NCBI GenBank assembly: GCA_937875605.1
Contig: CALLXZ010000511.1
Span: 1 to 6,769, forward strand
Direction of reading: 5' to 3'
Source: an uncultured Moheibacter sp.
GTDB lineage: Bacteria; Bacteroidota; Bacteroidia; Flavobacteriales; Weeksellaceae
DNA length: 6,769 nucleotides
Shown here: positions 1-6,037 of the stretch, piece after piece
Numbering within the stretch: the stretch's first letter is position 1
How the letters are laid out: each line of letters begins with the position of its first letter
The notes under the pieces: model-generated
What the model was told of the DNA's origin: nothing
Databases searched by the model: none
The model's input: the letters and a program-made list of their open reading frames with translations, nothing else
Program-made: the position numbers and the translations under genes

Positions 1-152
1 AAAATGAAACGCAATATTATTTCAACTTAAAAGCAAGAAACGGACAAATCATCGGAAAAAGTGAAATGTATGAATCCACAGCAAGTCGTGACAACGGCAT
101 CGAAGCCATAAAACGTGATGCACCAAAAGCCGAAACAGAAGATCTAAGCTAA
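1..152 (+). CDS. YegP-like DUF1508 protein, C-terminal part (partial)
   Basis: The reading frame is open from the left edge (codons starting at position 3) to TAA at 150-152, giving about 49 residues. The peptide contains YYFNLKARNGQIIG, then SEMYES, then SRDNGIEAIK. This is the repeat unit of the DUF1508/YegP family, in which a short beta-beta-alpha module (F.LKA.NGQ.I..SE.Y.s...a..GI.sv) usually occurs twice in a protein of about 110 residues. What is visible is therefore one complete C-terminal repeat; the first repeat and start codon lie outside the window. The E. coli homologue is a small soluble protein without a firmly established function, so none is assigned. The next gene starts 21 bases downstream on the same strand, so cotranscription is possible. 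The family assignment rests on motif recognition and is strong. Confidence 0.85.
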   Translation, partial: NETQYYFNLKARNGQIIGKSEMYESTASRDNGIEAIKRDAPKAETEDLS

Positions 153-173
153 AATTATTAGAGCCAATTAAAA

Positions 174-677
174 ATGAAAACATATTTTATTCTTTTATTT
201 TCTTTATTGTTTGCATTGGGTTATACTCAGCAAAAAGAAATACAAATCGCTTCCTGCTGTGATTCCGAAAGAGGTTGTACGGGCTCATCTTCTTGCACTG
301 CCTGTAAGAATTGTTCGGGATGTAAACATTGTGCAAAAAATGGAGGAAGCTGCGGAGTTTGCTCCGGCGGAAGTTATAAATCTTACTCTACATCAAAACC
401 GAAAAAGAAAAGCATCAGTTCGACAACAAAATCTTCCATTTCTTCGAAAACCAATTCTTCAAACCTATCTGTTTCTGCTTATAATAACGGAGATTATCTA
501 TACGTAAGTATCGCTGAGCTCAATGTCAGAAAAGAAGCTAACAGCAAATCAACCATTCTTCAAAAAGTAAAAATAAATGATAGTCTGAAGTTCCTCAAAA
601 AAGAAGGTTCATGGTACAAAGTAGAAGTTGTGGAAAGCAAGATAGTCGGATATGTTTATTCCAAATATGTAAGATGA
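174..677 (+). CDS. Secreted Cys-rich protein with C-terminal bacterial SH3-like domain
   Basis: This 167-residue protein has three parts. Residues 1-19 are an export signal (MKTYFILLFSLLFALGYTQ) with one N-terminal Lys, a hydrophobic core and no lipobox. Residues 26-66 are Cys-rich, with ten Cys at 28, 29, 35, 41, 44, 47, 50, 53, 60 and 63; five of these repeat every third residue. A Ser/Lys/Thr-rich linker follows at about 67-100. Residues about 108-166 look like a bacterial SH3 (SH3b) domain, with AELNVRKEAN, then LKFLKKEGSWYKV and a closing VGYVYSKYVR. Such domains commonly bind peptidoglycan or cell-surface ligands, so a periplasmic or surface location is inferred. The Cys-rich part could be a disulfide-stabilised or metal-binding segment. 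The next gene follows after 15 bases. Export and the SH3 fold are well supported; the ligand and role are unknown. Confidence 0.85.
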   Translation: MKTYFILLFSLLFALGYTQQKEIQIASCCDSERGCTGSSSCTACKNCSGCKHCAKNGGSCGVCSGGSYKSYSTSKPKKKSISSTTKSSISSKTNSSNLSVSAYNNGDYLYVSIAELNVRKEANSKSTILQKVKINDSLKFLKKEGSWYKVEVVESKIVGYVYSKYVR

Positions 678-692
678 ATTAAGAATTAAATC

Positions 693-1100
693 ATGGGAAA
701 TATAATTCTATCCGAAAATTTGAAATTACATTTTTTAAGGCTTTATAAAATTGCACTATCTGACAGCCAATTTAACACTCTTGATATAAAATGGCTATAT
801 GATTTTGCATTGAAAACAGGAATAAGTGAGAAATACTTAGATGAAATTCTACAATCATCCTCAAACATACAAGATAATTTTCCGGAAACCTTAAACGAAA
901 AAGTAGAATTAATGTATGATTTATCTCAAATGATATGGGCAGATGGAAAAGTTGATGAAAAGGAAAGATATGCCTTAGAAAAATACATCCGGATATTTGG
1001 GTTTTTAGAAGAAAACATCGTTCCTCTTGCTGATTTCTTTATCGAAGCTGTACAAGACGGAATTTCAAAAAATGAAATTTTGCAGAAAATAAATAGTTAA
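693..1100 (+). CDS. TerB-like helical protein
   Basis: This 135-residue protein has no signal peptide or membrane segment, so it is probably cytoplasmic. It is mostly alpha-helical by composition. Residues 70-105 carry the signature of the TerB (tellurite resistance B-like) superfamily: a helix ending in LMYDLSQMIWADGKVDEKE (IWADGKVDEKE at 81-91), then a second helix leading to IRIFGF. The acidic DGKVDEKE turn is the usual metal-binding or conserved acidic site of the fold. Residues 1-65 form a separate helical region without a motif I recognise. The name should not be read as tellurite resistance: TerB-like domains occur in many unrelated contexts and no other ter genes are visible. It starts 15 bases after the SH3-like gene and is followed by a 50-base gap, so cotranscription with its upstream neighbour is likely. 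Domain call fairly sure; function unknown. Confidence 0.75.
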   Translation: MGNIILSENLKLHFLRLYKIALSDSQFNTLDIKWLYDFALKTGISEKYLDEILQSSSNIQDNFPETLNEKVELMYDLSQMIWADGKVDEKERYALEKYIRIFGFLEENIVPLADFFIEAVQDGISKNEILQKINS

Positions 1101-1150
1101 ACCTGCGACTGCTCTAATTATCAAACTGATTTCGAATTCTCTCTTTACAC

Positions 1151-1384
1151 ATGAAAAAATTAAGCCTGTTTATTTTTCTAAATTTAATTTTCAGTTGTTC
1201 CAAATCTTCAAACGATTCATTTCTAAACACTGAAATCGTCTATATCTGTAACGGATTATACAGTAAAAGTTATCATTTGGATAAAGGATGTGAAGGATTG
1301 AGAAGCTGTTCCACCGAAATTTCCGAAACAACTTTAGAATCAGCTGAAAAGAAAGGACGAACTTTGTGCGGATATGAACACTAA
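1151..1384 (+). CDS. Small Cys-motif lipoprotein
   Basis: This 77-residue protein starts with a lipoprotein signal (MKKLSLFIFLNLIFSC): two Lys, a hydrophobic stretch and a lipobox whose modified residue would be Cys16. The mature part carries a compact conserved pattern: VYIC at 30-33, YH at 41-42, C47, GL at 49-50, C53, a TLESA helix start at 61-65, and GRTLC at 69-73, ending CGYEH. I know this YH-x4-C-x-GL-x2-C ... GR-x2-C arrangement as a small module in Bacteroidota proteins, sometimes near or fused to SNase-type nucleases, but I cannot name an established function. Cys33, 47, 53 and 73 are four candidate metal or disulfide ligands. Its stop codon lies inside the next gene: the nuclease ATG at 1374 precedes the TAA at 1382-1384, giving an 11-bp overlap and probable translational coupling. 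Cell-envelope location inferred. Confidence 0.8.
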   Translation: MKKLSLFIFLNLIFSCSKSSNDSFLNTEIVYICNGLYSKSYHLDKGCEGLRSCSTEISETTLESAEKKGRTLCGYEH

Positions 1385-1892
1385 TTCTATGCTGTTGAAC
1401 TTTTGTTTTTCAATAATTTTATTTTTTAGTTCCTGCGAGCCGTCGGTTCAGAAAGAATTAGTTATACAAAATGAAAATACCGAATCAACCGATTTTACGG
1501 CTAAAGTCATCCGAATTGTAGATGGAGACACGCTGGAAATAATGTACGGCGAATTGCCGGTGATGATCCGTTTAGAACACATAGATTGCCCCGAAAAAAA
1601 ACAACCTTTCGGTACCAAAGCCAAACAAACACTATCTGATTTATGTTTCGGACAAAATGTAGAAATAAAATTCAGCGGAGACAAAGACCGAAACGGACGA
1701 TATATCTGCGTTATTTTTAATGAGAAAGGCATCAATCTAAACAAAGAAATGATCCGGCTTGGAATGGCTTGGCATTTCAAAAAATATTCGAAAGATAATT
1801 CCTATGCCGAATTAGAAAATGAAGCCCGGAAAAACAAAGTTGGACTTTGGCAGGATACAAATCCGGTTGCACCTTGGGATTGGCGTAAATAA
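1374..1892 (+). CDS. Thermonuclease family lipoprotein (SNase-like)
   Basis: This 172-residue protein has an N-terminal hydrophobic segment ending in LFFSSC (Cys21), a likely lipobox, then a staphylococcal-nuclease-type domain at about 42-160. The family's key residues are in place: VDGDT with D52 (equivalent to Asp21 of the S. aureus enzyme), RLEHIDCPE with R66, D71 and E74 (Arg35, Asp40, Glu43), and DRNGR with R109 (Arg87). A calcium-dependent phosphodiesterase cutting DNA or RNA is therefore expected, anchored in the envelope. The closing GLWQD ... PWDWRK is also typical of bacterial SNase homologues. The signal has no Lys or Arg before the hydrophobic core, which is unusual. In-frame TAG at 1335-1337 excludes a longer start; ATG at 1389 (residue 6) is an alternative. 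It overlaps the Cys-motif lipoprotein gene by 11 bp, so the two are probably made together. Confidence 0.92.
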   Translation: MNTNSMLLNFCFSIILFFSSCEPSVQKELVIQNENTESTDFTAKVIRIVDGDTLEIMYGELPVMIRLEHIDCPEKKQPFGTKAKQTLSDLCFGQNVEIKFSGDKDRNGRYICVIFNEKGINLNKEMIRLGMAWHFKKYSKDNSYAELENEARKNKVGLWQDTNPVAPWDWRK

Positions 1893-2010
1893 TCCTGTCT
1901 AAATACTACGGCATTTGCCTTATTTTTCACAAATAACAAAAAATATTAATTCAAATTTACTCTTCATTTCAAATTAATTTAGGAATATTGTCCCATAAAT
2001 TTATTAAATT

Positions 2011-2784
2011 ATGAAAACAAAACTATTACTCCTTGTTCTTATGATCTATGGTTTTACCCTTGCACAGGATAAAGTAAAATATTCAGATGAAGAATTGAAA
2101 CTCTTGAAAACTTATTTTTTCAATGAAGGATTTAATAAACCTGCTACTAAAAAGGTTTCAACTGTCATTATGAAAGATGGAAAAGAGTACAAAGGATACT
2201 GTACAGGCGTTCTGACCAAAAAAGGGCAAGTTCACCAAATCGTGTTCAAAGACAGCATCACTGACAAGAAAAACACTTACGATGCTACGCAAATCAAAGA
2301 AGCTTACCTTTTCGCAAGCGGATTTGAGAAATGGGGAAAAGTTTCCCAGAAATTCAGCAATTATGGAATGGGAAGACGAAACAGTCTGAAAAAACTCACC
2401 ACCAACGATGAAATTTATTTCGTGAACCAAACGGTTTCTTTAAAGAATAAAAAAGACGATAAGGAATTTCTTATGCAGCTGATCAATCCGGAATTCAGTG
2501 ATATCATCGAAGTTTACCACGATCCTTTTGCCAAAGAAACCAGCGGAATGAGTTTTGGGTACGGTACACCGACCATAGGTGGTGGAATTATCAAATCTTA
2601 TTATGTCAAAAAAGGCGATAAAGTCCTTTGGTTACACAAATCTGATTTTGAAGAAAATTATGATTTATTATTTGGTGACAATGCCGACTTTATGAAAAAA
2701 TATCCGTACAAATCCATTGACTGGGATTGGTTTAGTGCTTTAGTGCTAGAATATACCCGCATTTCACAAGGATGGGAAGGATAA
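2011..2784 (+). CDS. Secreted protein of unknown function
   Basis: I do not recognise a named domain in this 257-residue protein. Residues 1-19 are a signal peptide (MKTKLLLLVLMIYGFTLAQ) with cleavage expected after LAQ, so it is exported to the periplasm or outside. The mature part is charged and Lys-rich, with beta-type segments such as VSTVIMKDGKEYKGYCTGVL at 49-68 followed by a region reading like a strand-rich barrel or saddle. A Gly-rich stretch (FGYGTPTIGGGI, 182-193) precedes SYYVKKGDKV at 196-205. The C-terminal part, about 206-257, is aromatic-rich (YPYKSIDWDW at 231-240). Similar lengths and endings occur in uncharacterised Flavobacteriia proteins, as far as I recall. It stands alone: 118 bases separate it from the nuclease, and a strong hairpin follows its stop codon. 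Codon use looks like that of its neighbours. Confidence 0.75.
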   Translation: MKTKLLLLVLMIYGFTLAQDKVKYSDEELKLLKTYFFNEGFNKPATKKVSTVIMKDGKEYKGYCTGVLTKKGQVHQIVFKDSITDKKNTYDATQIKEAYLFASGFEKWGKVSQKFSNYGMGRRNSLKKLTTNDEIYFVNQTVSLKNKKDDKEFLMQLINPEFSDIIEVYHDPFAKETSGMSFGYGTPTIGGGIIKSYYVKKGDKVLWLHKSDFEENYDLLFGDNADFMKKYPYKSIDWDWFSALVLEYTRISQGWEG

Positions 2785-2807
2785 AATGACATTACAAATG
2801 CAAAAGA

Positions 2808-2844
2808 ATAAAGACGGCTCTGAAGATTTCAAAGCCGTCTTTAT
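2808..2844. terminator. Bidirectional hairpin terminator between convergent genes
   Basis: A perfect 12-bp inverted repeat pairs 2808-2819 (ATAAAGACGGCT) with 2833-2844 (AGCCGTCTTTAT). Inside the 13-base loop, TGAA (2821-2824) can pair with TTCA (2828-2831), lengthening the stem past a single mismatch. On the + strand the stem runs into TTTATTTTG; on the - strand it runs into TATTCTTTT. It sits 23 bases after the 2784 stop and 20 bases before the 2865 end of the opposing gene, so it can stop transcription from both sides. Confidence 0.88.
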
Positions 2845-2864
2845 TTTGATCGAATTTCAATTTT

Positions 2865-3839
2865 CTATTGCCCCAGAATCCAAGCAAAAATCAAAGGCGC
2901 AACAATAGTCGCATCTGATTCTACGATGAATTTAGGTGTATTGATGTCCAATTTACCCCAAGTAATTTTTTCGTTTGGAACGGCTCCCGAATAAGAACCA
3001 TACGAAGTCGTAGAATCTGAAATCTGACAGAAATACGACCAGAAAGGAACATCTGTCCATTCCAAATCCTGATACATCATCGGCACGACACAGATTGGGA
3101 AATCACCCGCGATTCCTCCACCAATTTGGAAGAATCCAACTCCTTTTCCTTCTGAATTTCCTCTGTACCATTCTGTCAGCCAAACCATATATTCGATTCC
3201 GGACTTTACAGTGGATGCTTTCAGTTTTCCTTTGATGACATTCGATGCAAATATATTTCCGGTGGTAGAATCTTCCCAGCCCGGAACTACGATTGGAATG
3301 TTTTTCTCGGCCGCAGCCACAATCCAAGAATCTTTCGGATCAATTTCATAATATTGCTCCAAAACACCCGAATTCACCACTTTGTACAAAAATTCGTGTG
3401 GAAAATAACGTTCACCTTTAGCTTCTGCATCGTTCCAAACATCTTCCAAATGCTTCTGCAAACGACGAAATGCTTCTTCTTCAGGAATACAAGTATCAGT
3501 CACACGGTTATAATGATTTTCCAACAAATCCCATTCGTCCTGTGGCGTCAAATCACGGTAATTCGGAACGCGTTTGTAGTGAGAGTGAGCTACCAGATTC
3601 ATGACATCTTCTTCCAAATTTGCACCTGTACAAGAGATGATGTCCACTTTTCCCTGACGGATCATTTCTGCCAACGAAATCCCTAATTCGGCAGTACTCA
3701 TCGCTCCCGCAAGCGAAACGAGCATTTTCCCACCTTCGTTGATATGGGTTTCATATCCTTTTGCTGCATCCACCAAAGCAGCGGCGTTGAAATGTCTGTA
3801 ATTGTGTTCTATAAACTTGCTGATCGGTCCTTTGCTCAT
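2865..3839 (-). CDS. Deoxyhypusine synthase-like protein, probable homospermidine-type synthase
   Basis: This 324-residue protein belongs to the deoxyhypusine synthase (DHS) fold family, which uses NAD to transfer a 4-aminobutyl group through a lysine imine. Visible landmarks: the Rossmann-type start LVSLAGAMSTAELG (40-53), CTGANLEED (70-78, matching TAGGVEED of eukaryotic DHS), PIVVPGWEDSTTGN (182-195), FFQIGGGI (236-243), and ITWGKL (292-297), whose K296 aligns with the catalytic Lys329 of human DHS. Bacteria have no eIF5A, so hypusine formation is not expected. Because it follows arginine decarboxylase and Flavobacteriia are known to accumulate homospermidine, a role in making homospermidine from putrescine is the best inference. 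The start ATG overlaps the speA stop as ATGA, indicating translational coupling. Several spermidine-binding residues of human DHS appear changed, so the exact substrate is uncertain. Cytoplasmic, full length. Confidence 0.87.
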   Translation of the reverse strand: MSKGPISKFIEHNYRHFNAAALVDAAKGYETHINEGGKMLVSLAGAMSTAELGISLAEMIRQGKVDIISCTGANLEEDVMNLVAHSHYKRVPNYRDLTPQDEWDLLENHYNRVTDTCIPEEEAFRRLQKHLEDVWNDAEAKGERYFPHEFLYKVVNSGVLEQYYEIDPKDSWIVAAAEKNIPIVVPGWEDSTTGNIFASNVIKGKLKASTVKSGIEYMVWLTEWYRGNSEGKGVGFFQIGGGIAGDFPICVVPMMYQDLEWTDVPFWSYFCQISDSTTSYGSYSGAVPNEKITWGKLDINTPKFIVESDATIVAPLIFAWILGQ

Positions 3840-5269
3840 TTTGATTGTGTTTTGTTTGTTTTATTTGTCTTTTTTGATGTATGGCTTGTGTTATATCCCA
3901 AAATATCCAATACTTCTTCGTGCGTTTGTTGTTCGGAAAATACCTCCACATCGAAATTTTCGTCAATTAAAAGATATTTCGGTTGCGGAATCAAACAGTG
4001 ATGAATTCCTCCGAATCCTCCAATATTGTCTTGGTAAGCTCCAGTATTGAAAAAACCTACATAGAGCGGTTTATTCGGATTAAATTTAGGCAGATAAATC
4101 GCATTAACGTGCTGTTCTGAATTGTAATAATCATCACTGTCACAAGTTAATCCACCTAATAAAACACGTTCGTATCGGTCTTGCCAGCGATTTACAGGAA
4201 ACATCACAAATCGTTTTGAAATCGCCCAGGCATCTGGCAAAGTTGTCATAAATGACGAATCAATCATATTCCATGATTCACGGTCATTTTGCTTTTTCTG
4301 CTGTAAAACTTTGTAAATCATCGCCCCGCTCTCTCCTACCGTAAAGCTTCCAAATTCAGTAAAAATATTCGGAACCGGAACCTCCCAATCGTCGCAAATG
4401 ATTTTGATTTGATTCAGGATTTCTTCCACCATATAGGCATAATCAAATTCAAAATTTGGTGAATTTTTCACTGGGAATCCACCACCTATATTTAAACTGT
4501 CTAAAGTCGGACAAATATCTTTCAGTTTTACATATACCTGTAAACATTTATTCAATTCATTCCAATAATAAGAATTATCTTTCATCCCGGTATTGATGAA
4601 GAAATGAAGCATTTTCAGCTTTACATTTTTCTCATCTTTTACATAATTATTGTAAAACGGAACGATGTCTTTGTAACCAATCCCTAAACGAGATGTATAG
4701 AACTCAAATTTAGGTTCTTCCTCAGAAGCGATTCTGATTCCAATTTCAAATTTTTTATCAGTTGCTTCTTGCAAAAGTGGTAATTCTTCATAATTATCGA
4801 TAATAGGCATCACTTTTTTGTGGCCATTATTAATCAATCTTGCGATGTTTTCGATGTATTGCGCTCGTTTGAAACCATTACAGATGATATAATTATCTTT
4901 AGTCAAGAGTCCTTCCTGCAAAAGGTTTTCCACGATATTAATGTCATATGCAGAAGAAGTTTCTATATGAATATCATTTTTCAAAGCTTCCTCCAAAACA
5001 TGATGAAAATGCGAACTTTTGGTGCAATAGCAATAGTTATATTTTCCCTTATAACCCAACTTTTTCCTTGCTGACTCAAACCAGCCCTTTGCTTTGTTGA
5101 TGTTTTCAGAAATTTTCGGCAGATATGTAAATTTCAACGGCGTTCCGTGCTCTTCGATGAGCCCCATCAAATCAATGCCATGAAACTGAAGATTTCCATC
5201 TACAAGTTTAAATTCTTCTGTCGGAAAATAAAAGGATTGTTCTATTAAGTCTAAATATCTTGTGTTCAT
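3836..5269 (-). CDS. speA: Arginine decarboxylase (PLP-dependent, fold type III)
   Basis: This 477-residue enzyme converts arginine to agmatine, the first step of the arginine route to putrescine, in the cytoplasm. It shows the alanine racemase/group IV decarboxylase layout. K84 in YCYCTKSSH is the PLP-binding lysine. LHFFIN at 221-226 supplies the ring-stacking His. IGGGFP at 261-266 and EFGSFTVGES at 305-314 bind the phosphate. C376 in LTCDSDD is the catalytic Cys contributed across the dimer, and Y412 in FNTGAYQ contacts PLP. The length fits the short Bacteroidota form (about 460-465 residues) rather than the 630-residue E. coli-type SpeA. The last 17 or so residues, after ILGYN, form a Lys/Thr/Asn tail (with KKTNKTNKTQSK) that I do not expect in homologues. 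The stop TGA overlaps the next gene's ATG. Diaminopimelate or carboxynorspermidine decarboxylase activity is less likely given the overall match. Confidence 0.92.
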   Translation of the reverse strand: MNTRYLDLIEQSFYFPTEEFKLVDGNLQFHGIDLMGLIEEHGTPLKFTYLPKISENINKAKGWFESARKKLGYKGKYNYCYCTKSSHFHHVLEEALKNDIHIETSSAYDINIVENLLQEGLLTKDNYIICNGFKRAQYIENIARLINNGHKKVMPIIDNYEELPLLQEATDKKFEIGIRIASEEEPKFEFYTSRLGIGYKDIVPFYNNYVKDEKNVKLKMLHFFINTGMKDNSYYWNELNKCLQVYVKLKDICPTLDSLNIGGGFPVKNSPNFEFDYAYMVEEILNQIKIICDDWEVPVPNIFTEFGSFTVGESGAMIYKVLQQKKQNDRESWNMIDSSFMTTLPDAWAISKRFVMFPVNRWQDRYERVLLGGLTCDSDDYYNSEQHVNAIYLPKFNPNKPLYVGFFNTGAYQDNIGGFGGIHHCLIPQPKYLLIDENFDVEVFSEQQTHEEVLDILGYNTSHTSKKTNKTNKTQSK

Positions 5270-5380
5270 TTACTTTATAATTAATTATCTTAAGGTGAAT
5301 TTTAAATTGTCAAAAAGAAAATTTTTAATCTAAACCCTTAATGAACACTGAACTTTTCGAATAATTCCTTTAAACGGAAT

Positions 5381-5407
5381 TAAATCTTTCAAAAATAAAT
5401 CTTTCAA
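5381..5407. repeat. 12-bp direct repeat at the speA promoter
   Basis: TAAATCTTTCAA occurs at 5381-5392 and again at 5396-5407, separated by AAA (period 15 bases). The candidate -7 element (5390-5397) spans the junction of the two copies. A tandem pair of this kind could be an operator or a simple duplication. The wider spacer 5270-5538 (269 bases) is AT-rich; besides this pair and two candidate promoters I see nothing in it. Confidence 0.6.
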
Positions 5408-5417
5408 TTCAAAACAA
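5390..5417 (-). promoter_or_regulatory. Candidate Bacteroidota promoter for speA operon
   Basis: On the - strand TTG (5417-5415) is followed after 17 bases by TATTTTTG (5397-5390), matching the TTG-N17-23-TAnnTTTG pattern described for Flavobacteriia. Transcription would start near 5385, giving a leader of about 115 bases before the speA ATG at 5269. In such AT-rich DNA chance matches occur, so this is moderate evidence only. Confidence 0.4.
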
Positions 5418-5512
5418 TTATTTAAGAATTAATGAAGTAAAAATAAAGGAAGCAAATATAACGAAAAATCCATTTTATATGTTAATTTTCGATTATAAAT
5501 TGAATTTAAACT

Positions 5513-5520
5513 TAATTTTG
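5513..5520 (+). promoter_or_regulatory. Candidate -7 element for the thioredoxin-fold gene
   Basis: TAATTTTG matches the Flavobacteriia -7 consensus TAnnTTTG and lies 18 bases before the chosen ATG at 5539, which would leave a very short leader. No TTG at the expected 17-23 base distance is visible, so the call is weak. Confidence 0.25.
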
Positions 5521-5538
5521 ATTTTAAATTTACAAAAC

Positions 5539-6027
5539 ATGAAGAATTACTTTTTCTTACTGACCTTTTTACTCGGTTCATCCTTTCTTTTTTCTCAGGA
5601 AAAATTCCATGCTTACAATCCAAATGCTGACGCTAAAAAAGACATAGAAAATGCTGTTTCAAAAGCCAAATCCGAAAACAAACATATATTGATTCAAATC
5701 GGTGGAAACTGGTGTGGATGGTGTAAATTATTTCATGATTTGACCAATACCGATGATGAATTAAAATCCTATATCGCCCAAAATTATGAAGTAGTTTTGT
5801 TGAATTATTCCAAAGAAAATCAGAATTTAGATGTTTTGGAGCAATTGGAATTTCCGCAACGTTTTGGATTTCCGGTTTTTGTCATTTTGGATGGAAACGG
5901 TAAACGTATTCATACTCAAAATTCCGGTTATCTGGAAGAAGGAAAAGGGCATGATCCCAAAAAAGTAATGGAGTTTCTTCAGGCATGGTCGCCTACGGCT
6001 TTAAAGGCAGAGAGTTATAAAAAATAA
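5539..6027 (+). CDS. Secreted thioredoxin-fold protein
   Basis: This 162-residue protein has a signal peptide (MKNYFFLLTFLLGSSFLFSQ, residues 1-20) and a thioredoxin-like domain at about 30-150. The redox motif is WCGWC, with C59 and C62. The fold's cis-proline is P112 in FGFPVFVILD, followed by the DGNGKR turn. It is probably a periplasmic thiol-disulfide oxidoreductase of the Thioredoxin_7 type, acting on exported Cys-containing proteins; partners are unknown. The start was placed at 5539, not at the in-frame ATG at 5479, because the extra 20 residues precede the signal peptide and contain no plausible coding pattern (AT-rich, Leu/Asn/Ile run). The gene faces away from speA across a 269-base spacer and ends 10 bases before the end of the convergent recombinase gene. 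Fold and export are well supported; direction of redox catalysis is not. Confidence 0.88.
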   Translation: MKNYFFLLTFLLGSSFLFSQEKFHAYNPNADAKKDIENAVSKAKSENKHILIQIGGNWCGWCKLFHDLTNTDDELKSYIAQNYEVVLLNYSKENQNLDVLEQLEFPQRFGFPVFVILDGNGKRIHTQNSGYLEEGKGHDPKKVMEFLQAWSPTALKAESYKK

Positions 6028-6037
6028 AATTCAAAAA

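Noticed and set aside
1448..1780. - strand frame of 110 codons opposite the nuclease
   Set aside because: It is fully inside the nuclease gene whose catalytic motifs are intact; the antisense product shows no domain.
1900..1930. Possible terminator GGC-ATTT-GCC followed by TTATTTTT after the nuclease
   Set aside because: Only three G/C pairs with no extension; too weak to claim, though T-rich DNA follows.
2731..2746. Tandem TTTAGTGC TTTAGTGC
   Set aside because: It lies in coding sequence (reading FSALVL) and is only two 8-base copies; no frame disturbance results.
3354..3686. Long + strand open frame (110 codons) opposite the DHS-like gene
   Set aside because: It lies antisense within a well-supported conserved gene, and its product is Phe/Ile/Cys/His-rich without any recognisable motif, typical of a shadow frame.
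5497..5518. Imperfect 22-base palindrome centred on TTTAAA before the thioredoxin-fold gene
   Set aside because: Two of eleven pairs mismatch and the DNA is nearly all A/T, so chance is a sufficient explanation.
5479..5538. Upstream ATG extending the thioredoxin-fold protein by 20 residues
   Set aside because: It would bury the signal peptide behind an AT-composition peptide; the ATG at 5539 gives a normal export signal.
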